Assembly (NCBI RefSeq): GCF_000337735.1
Contig: NZ_AOHX01000026.1
Coordinates: 426,657-461,211, forward strand
DNA from: Natronorubrum sulfidifaciens JCM 14089
GTDB taxonomy: Archaea; Halobacteriota; Halobacteria; Halobacteriales; Natrialbaceae
Direction: 5' to 3'
Length of the DNA: 34,555 nucleotides
Below the pieces are notes generated by a model. The model had not been told where the DNA came from. It saw only the letters and a program-made list of their open reading frames with translations, and made no database searches. Shown here in pieces: positions 31,534 through 34,555 of this stretch (positions are counted from its first letter, which is position 1; every line of letters begins with the position of its first letter). Both the position numbers and the translations under genes were made by a program.

Positions 31534-32796
31534 ATGAGCGTTCCGGTCACCATCCTCTGTGGCGAACTCGGCGCTGGCAAGACGACGCTGCTATCGCGGC
31601 TCCTCGAGGAAGACGAGCGCGAGATCGCCGTGCTCGTCAACGATGTCGGCGCGGTCAACGTCGACGCGGACCTCGTCGAAGCCCGAACCGATCTGACGAC
31701 CGGCGAGGAGGTCCTCGCCCTCGAGAACGGCTGTATCTGCTGTAGTCTCGGCGGTGAGCTCTCACGGTCGGTCATCCAACTCTGGAAGGAACACGAGTTC
31801 GAGTATCTGGTCGTCGAAGCCTCCGGCGTTGGCGAACCCGAACCGATCGCCCGCCAGTTCGTCCGCGGACCCGCGGGCGGACCGTACGATCTCGACGCCG
31901 TTGTCACCGTCGTCGATGCCCGACGGTTTTACGATCGGTTCGGAGACAGCACTGCCGCAGCGCCGCCGGCCCAACAGGGCACAGACGAGACCGGCAGCCG
32001 TCCGCTGGGCGACCTGCTACTCGAGCAAATCGAGTTCTGCGATCTGCTCGTTGTGAACAAATGCGACCTCGTCTCCGAGGAGGAGCGCGAGCGGGTCGTG
32101 GCGCTGCTCGAGACCCTACAGCCCCGCGCCGACATCGTGACGACCGAGTACGGCGATGTCGACCCCACGATGCTGCTCGACAGCGGTCGGTTCGACCTTG
32201 AGGCAGCATCCGACGCAGCCGGCTGGAAGCAAGCGATCGAAGCCGACGCAGCGCTCGAGGTATCCCACACTGACGACCACAAGACCCCTGTCGATGAGCA
32301 CGACCACAGTGACGGCCACGATCACGGCGGCCACGTCCACCCACCGGAACGCTACGGCATCGAAGTCGACACCTACCATCGGCGACGCCCCTTCCACCCC
32401 GAGCGCTTTCTGGCCGTCCTCGCCGATCTGCCGGCCGGCCTCGTGCGCGCGAAGGGACTGTGTTGGATCGCCGGCCGCGAGCGCCAGGCGATTACGATGA
32501 GCTACGCCGGCACGGAAACGAGCCTCGAGGTCACCGGTCGCTGGATCGCCAGCCTCTCGGCTGACCGGCAGGCGGCGTTCCGCGACACCCAGCCGGACCT
32601 CTCGTGGGACGAGGAGTGGGGTGACCGCGAGACACGACTCGCACTTATCGGTCGAAACCTGTCGATGGACGAGCTCACGGCTCGACTCGATGACTGTTTG
32701 TTGACCGACGCCGAGATGGATGCCGACTGGTCTGTCTTCGAGAACCCCGCCCCGACGGGAATGGGTGACACGACGACGGTTTCGAGCGTCGAATAA
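31534..32796 (+). CDS. COG0523/CobW-type GTPase with His-rich loop
   Basis: A 420-residue G3E-family GTPase, probably a zinc or other metal chaperone. P-loop GELGAGKTT at residues 10-18, VLVNDVGAVNVDADLV (switch region), the metal-binding CICC (C67, C69, C70), VVEASGVGEP, and the G4 motif VVNKCDLV. Between the GTPase and the CobW C-terminal domain is a histidine-rich segment, HDHSDGHDHGGHVH, typical of members that bind zinc, cobalt or nickel. The C-terminal domain runs YHRRRPFHPERFLAVLADLP through GDRETRLALIGRNL. The client cannot be assigned. ATG 31534 was preferred over the GTG at 31471, because family proteins start just before the P-loop. Confidence 0.9.
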   Translation: MSVPVTILCGELGAGKTTLLSRLLEEDEREIAVLVNDVGAVNVDADLVEARTDLTTGEEVLALENGCICCSLGGELSRSVIQLWKEHEFEYLVVEASGVGEPEPIARQFVRGPAGGPYDLDAVVTVVDARRFYDRFGDSTAAAPPAQQGTDETGSRPLGDLLLEQIEFCDLLVVNKCDLVSEEERERVVALLETLQPRADIVTTEYGDVDPTMLLDSGRFDLEAASDAAGWKQAIEADAALEVSHTDDHKTPVDEHDHSDGHDHGGHVHPPERYGIEVDTYHRRRPFHPERFLAVLADLPAGLVRAKGLCWIAGRERQAITMSYAGTETSLEVTGRWIASLSADRQAAFRDTQPDLSWDEEWGDRETRLALIGRNLSMDELTARLDDCLLTDAEMDADWSVFENPAPTGMGDTTTVSSVE

Positions 32797-32878
32797 CCGT
32801 CGCTCGAGTCGACTGCTGGCTCGCTGGAATGCTGCCGCGAGGGGAGAGATTATCGCCTTCCAGCATGGATGTCACAGT

Positions 32879-33472
32879 ATGACAGCCGAGAGAGACGATC
32901 GAAGAACGACGGACGATCACGGCCACGACATCATCAACCCGCTGTACGTCGCCATCGTGACGGTCTCGAGTTCGCGCGCGCAGGCAGCCGAGACGGACCC
33001 GGACGACTCGGGCGGCGACACCATTCAGGCGTGTTTCGAAGCTGAAGGCCACGAGGTACGCGAACGAGTGCTCGTTCGGGACGACTACTCGGCGATCCGC
33101 ACGGCGGTTCGTGGCCTAGTCGCGCGTCGAGAGATCGACATCGTACTCACCACCGGCGGCACGGGCGTCACCGCAGACGACGTCTCACCGGAGGCAACGC
33201 AGTCGCTGTTCGAGCGCGAGTTGCCCGGTTTCGGTGAACTGTTCCGGTCACTGTCGTGGGACGAAGTCGGTACTCGAGCGATGGCTTCGCGTGCAACGGC
33301 AGGCATCGCCGTCGACACGCCGGTGTTCTGTCTCCCAGGAAGTACGAACGCCTGCCAAACCGCCTGTGAGAAGCTCATTGTCCCTGAAGCCCCACACCTC
33401 GCCGGACTTGCGACACGCCATCGACAAGCCGGGACTGATCAGTCGCTGTCGGACTACCAGTCCGACGAGTAA
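32879..33472 (+). CDS. moaB: Molybdenum cofactor biosynthesis protein MoaB
   Basis: A 197-residue MoaB/Mog-fold protein; in archaea MoaB adenylates molybdopterin before metal insertion. Signatures: VAIVTVSSSRAQ, the substrate loop VLTTGGTGVTADDVSPEAT (TTGGTG at 91-96, D100, D101), ELPGFGELFRSLSWDEVGTRAMASRATAGI, and CLPGSTNACQTACEKLI. The ~20-residue acidic/His N-terminus (DDRRTTDDHGHD) and the C-terminal LSDYQSDE are haloarchaeal. TTAT at 32850-32853 lies about 27 bases before ATG 32879. The upstream neighbour is the metallochaperone GTPase, in the same direction; a link between metal handling and Moco is possible but unproven. Confidence 0.93.
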   Translation: MTAERDDRRTTDDHGHDIINPLYVAIVTVSSSRAQAAETDPDDSGGDTIQACFEAEGHEVRERVLVRDDYSAIRTAVRGLVARREIDIVLTTGGTGVTADDVSPEATQSLFERELPGFGELFRSLSWDEVGTRAMASRATAGIAVDTPVFCLPGSTNACQTACEKLIVPEAPHLAGLATRHRQAGTDQSLSDYQSDE

Positions 33473-33583
33473 CACCACGACACGCGTCCCTCGAGTGCGC
33501 CTGCGAGTTGTGTTGCTATCGACCTGTCGCTCGAACAGGACAGCAACGGTTAACTACGGCGCGCGTTTTGCCTCGAATAGAAC

Positions 33584-33691
33584 GGGCCCTTAGCTCAGTC
33601 TGGTTAGAGCGCTCGGCTCATAACACGACTGCACCATGCTGCGGTTGTGTGAGACACCGAGTGGTCGATGGTTCGAATCCGTCAGGGCCCA
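33584..33691 (+). tRNA. Elongator tRNA-Met (anticodon CAU) with intron
   Basis: A 108-base gene; removing the intron leaves 75 bases. Acceptor GGGCCCT/AGGGCCC, discriminator A, D-arm TAGCTCAGTCTGGTTAGAGC, anticodon stem CTCGG/CCGAG around CTCATAA, T-arm GATGGTTCGAATCCGTC. CAU plus this G-rich acceptor indicates elongator tRNA-Met, which carries an intron in haloarchaea. CCA is not encoded. MoaB lies upstream, in the same direction. Confidence 0.94.
33623..33655 (+). other. tRNA-Met intron with bulge-helix-bulge splice motif
   Basis: A 33-base intron inserted after position 37. The splice site is a perfect bulge-helix-bulge: a 4-bp helix CTCA/TGAG flanked by the 3-base bulges TAA and ACA, with the anticodon stem CTCGG/CCGAG outside and the helix CACGAC/GTTGTG inside. 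Cleavage by the archaeal splicing endonuclease is expected after TA in the first bulge and after AC in the second. Confidence 0.9.
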
Positions 33692-34013
33692 TCCGCAAAA
33701 AACTCGTTCTGTGGCCGATCACTATTCGGCTGCAAACCAACGACTGAACCACTCGAGACCACTGCTCTCGGTTTCGGAAACGGGAGCTTCTGAACCGGAG
33801 CCGAACCAGTCACTGGCCCCTGGTCGCTGCCTACTTTTGATTTTCGCATCCGAAACGGGGTGGTCGGCGTGACGGTTGCACCCTGGCCGTCGGTCGATCC
33901 CTCGAGGTGGCGCCATCTGGGTCCACATCAAGACCGGTTTTGCCGTCTTGTCGATACCGATCATAACTGAACTCAGCGACGGCGAGTCGGTTGTACGACG
34001 TCTGAGCCACATG
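33692..34013. other. Intergenic stretch with no recognisable gene
   Basis: No protein of haloarchaeal character, RNA gene or strong promoter could be seen. A minus-strand frame (33722-34093) exists but is basic, lacks recognisable motifs and runs into a MITE, so I read it as non-coding. Confidence 0.5.
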
Positions 34014-34028
34014 CGATAGTAACAACTG
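34014..34028. mobile_element. MITE end fragment
   Basis: CGATAGTAACAACTG matches the left end of the 86-bp family (CTATAGTAACAACTG) and directly touches copy 2. It is either the remnant of an older copy or the scar of insertion of one copy beside another. Confidence 0.55.
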
Positions 34029-34114
34029 CTATAGTAGCCACTGACCGTCACTGCACACCAGCTCGCACGACAGCTGTGTGGTCTGTGTGTCACTCGTTTC
34101 AGTTGTTACCATAG
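34029..34114. mobile_element. 86-bp MITE, copy 2
   Basis: Exactly 86 bases, from CTATAGTAGCCACTGA to TCAGTTGTTACCATAG, in the opposite orientation to copy 17113. The two agree at about 71 of 86 positions by eye, most strongly at both ends and around GTCGTGCGA. Equal length after divergence shows that the element is a defined unit. Confidence 0.75.
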
Positions 34115-34176
34115 GGACTGTTGTCCCGATTTTCTGCTGATAGCCAGCACGGACCGGCGATCGGCGGTCACTGACG

Positions 34177-34262
34177 ACAGCAAGCCCTATGAAACGATGT
34201 GCACACTAGTCGCATAACTGCCGTGCTATCAGGTGTATATTAACGTGCAGTGGCTACTATCG
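34177..34262. mobile_element. Diverged MITE, copy 3
   Basis: The right half (CGCATAACTGCCGTGCTATC ... TGCAGTGGCTACTAT) aligns without gaps to copy 17113, with about 35 of the last 49 aligned bases the same. The left half keeps TGAAACG at the correct register, but its terminal repeat is lost. In the same orientation as copy 1. Confidence 0.55.
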
Positions 34263-34555
34263 CTCTCACAAATCAGCTCCGGGTTTCTCTCTATTCGATA
34301 TTTCTGTCGTGAATTCCTCGAGTGAACGTCTGTTGTCTCGAGAGTAATGGTACAGATATTCCAGAAATACCTTTTGAGTTAGACGATATTCCAGTTTATA
34401 CACTCGCTTGGTACTGACTATCTTCGAAGTTGTGGTTCGAAGGCCTTATGTATGAACCGGGGATTATCGATATAATACGCAGAAGATGAGGACTCCACAC
34501 CTGCGGTCCGCCGTATAGATGGGGTCTGATGTTAGCCTTGGTAGAAGATGTCGAG
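34263..34555. other. AT-richer tail with no recognisable gene
   Basis: Noticeably richer in A and T than the rest of the window. GATATTCCAG occurs twice exactly 30 bases apart (34355 and 34385), and CTTCGAA (34422-34428) with TTCGAAG (34436-34442) form an inverted repeat. TATAATA lies near 34470. Short frames reach the window edge on both strands, but none shows halophilic composition or a motif. It may be the start of a transferred region beyond the window. Confidence 0.4.

Noticed and set aside
33722-34093. 123-codon minus-strand ORF
   Set aside because: Overlaps MITE copy 2, basic and motif-free; no suitable promoter.

Overview
The window comes from a haloarchaeal chromosome, most likely a Natrialba/Haloterrigena/Natrinema-type member of the Halobacteria. 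The evidence is GC-rich DNA, strongly acidic proteins, very frequent CTCGAG, leaderless genes with a TATA-like box about 27 bases before the start codon, and haloarchaea-type genes (RNA polymerase epsilon, a double histone, archaeal CCA-adding enzyme, MptA, an intron-bearing tRNA-Met). Nearly all the DNA is ordinary housekeeping sequence. I see no integrase, phage, transposase or CRISPR gene. The genus is inferred.

Layout. 1-3.0 kb: a MacB/FtsX-type ABC exporter pair and a GIDE-like membrane protein. 3.0-6.7 kb: a nadA-nadB-nadC operon for de novo NAD synthesis; the matching NAD kinase lies at 24 kb. 6.7-7.0 kb: tRNA-Leu followed by a stack of tRNA-3'-end copies and a palindromic insert. 7.1-15.5 kb: a 3Fe-4S-type ferredoxin, a zinc-ribbon mini-protein, cyclophilin, an aspartoacylase-family hydrolase, an SDR, a TrpD paralogue with a rewritten active site, a fused AhbA-AhbB siroheme decarboxylase, a ChrA transporter and an acyl-CoA dehydrogenase. 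15.6-20.7 kb: a Tat-signal DUF3006 protein, tRNA-Ile, FxsA, a YyaL/DUF255 protein, a TrmB-family regulator and MptA.

20.9-22.4 kb holds a YcgL-type nucleotidyltransferase and the RNA polymerase epsilon gene. Between and before them lie four copies of a 34-bp promoter-like repeat; the last three are 108 and 110 bp apart, and the last is followed by an 11-bp-arm hairpin. 23.2-25.4 kb: a DsbA-like protein, NAD kinase and a universal stress protein whose last codons lie inside a MITE remnant. 25.5-25.8 kb: tRNA-Arg with the same palindromic insert seen beside tRNA-Leu. 26-30.6 kb is an information-processing block: an RPA-like protein with three OB folds, histone, histone deacetylase and CCA-adding enzyme. 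30.6-33.7 kb: tRNA-Asn, a PD-(D/E)XK nuclease, a COG0523 metallochaperone GTPase, MoaB and intron-containing tRNA-Met. The last 850 bp hold no recognisable gene but carry a cluster of 86-bp MITEs and an AT-richer tail.

The most unusual material is non-coding: (i) a palindromic element fused at the T-loop of two different tRNA genes, with ends that match its own host tRNA each time; (ii) an 86-bp MITE family with at least four copies; (iii) the regularly spaced promoter-repeat array upstream of the RNA polymerase epsilon gene. All alignments were done by eye; no database was searched.
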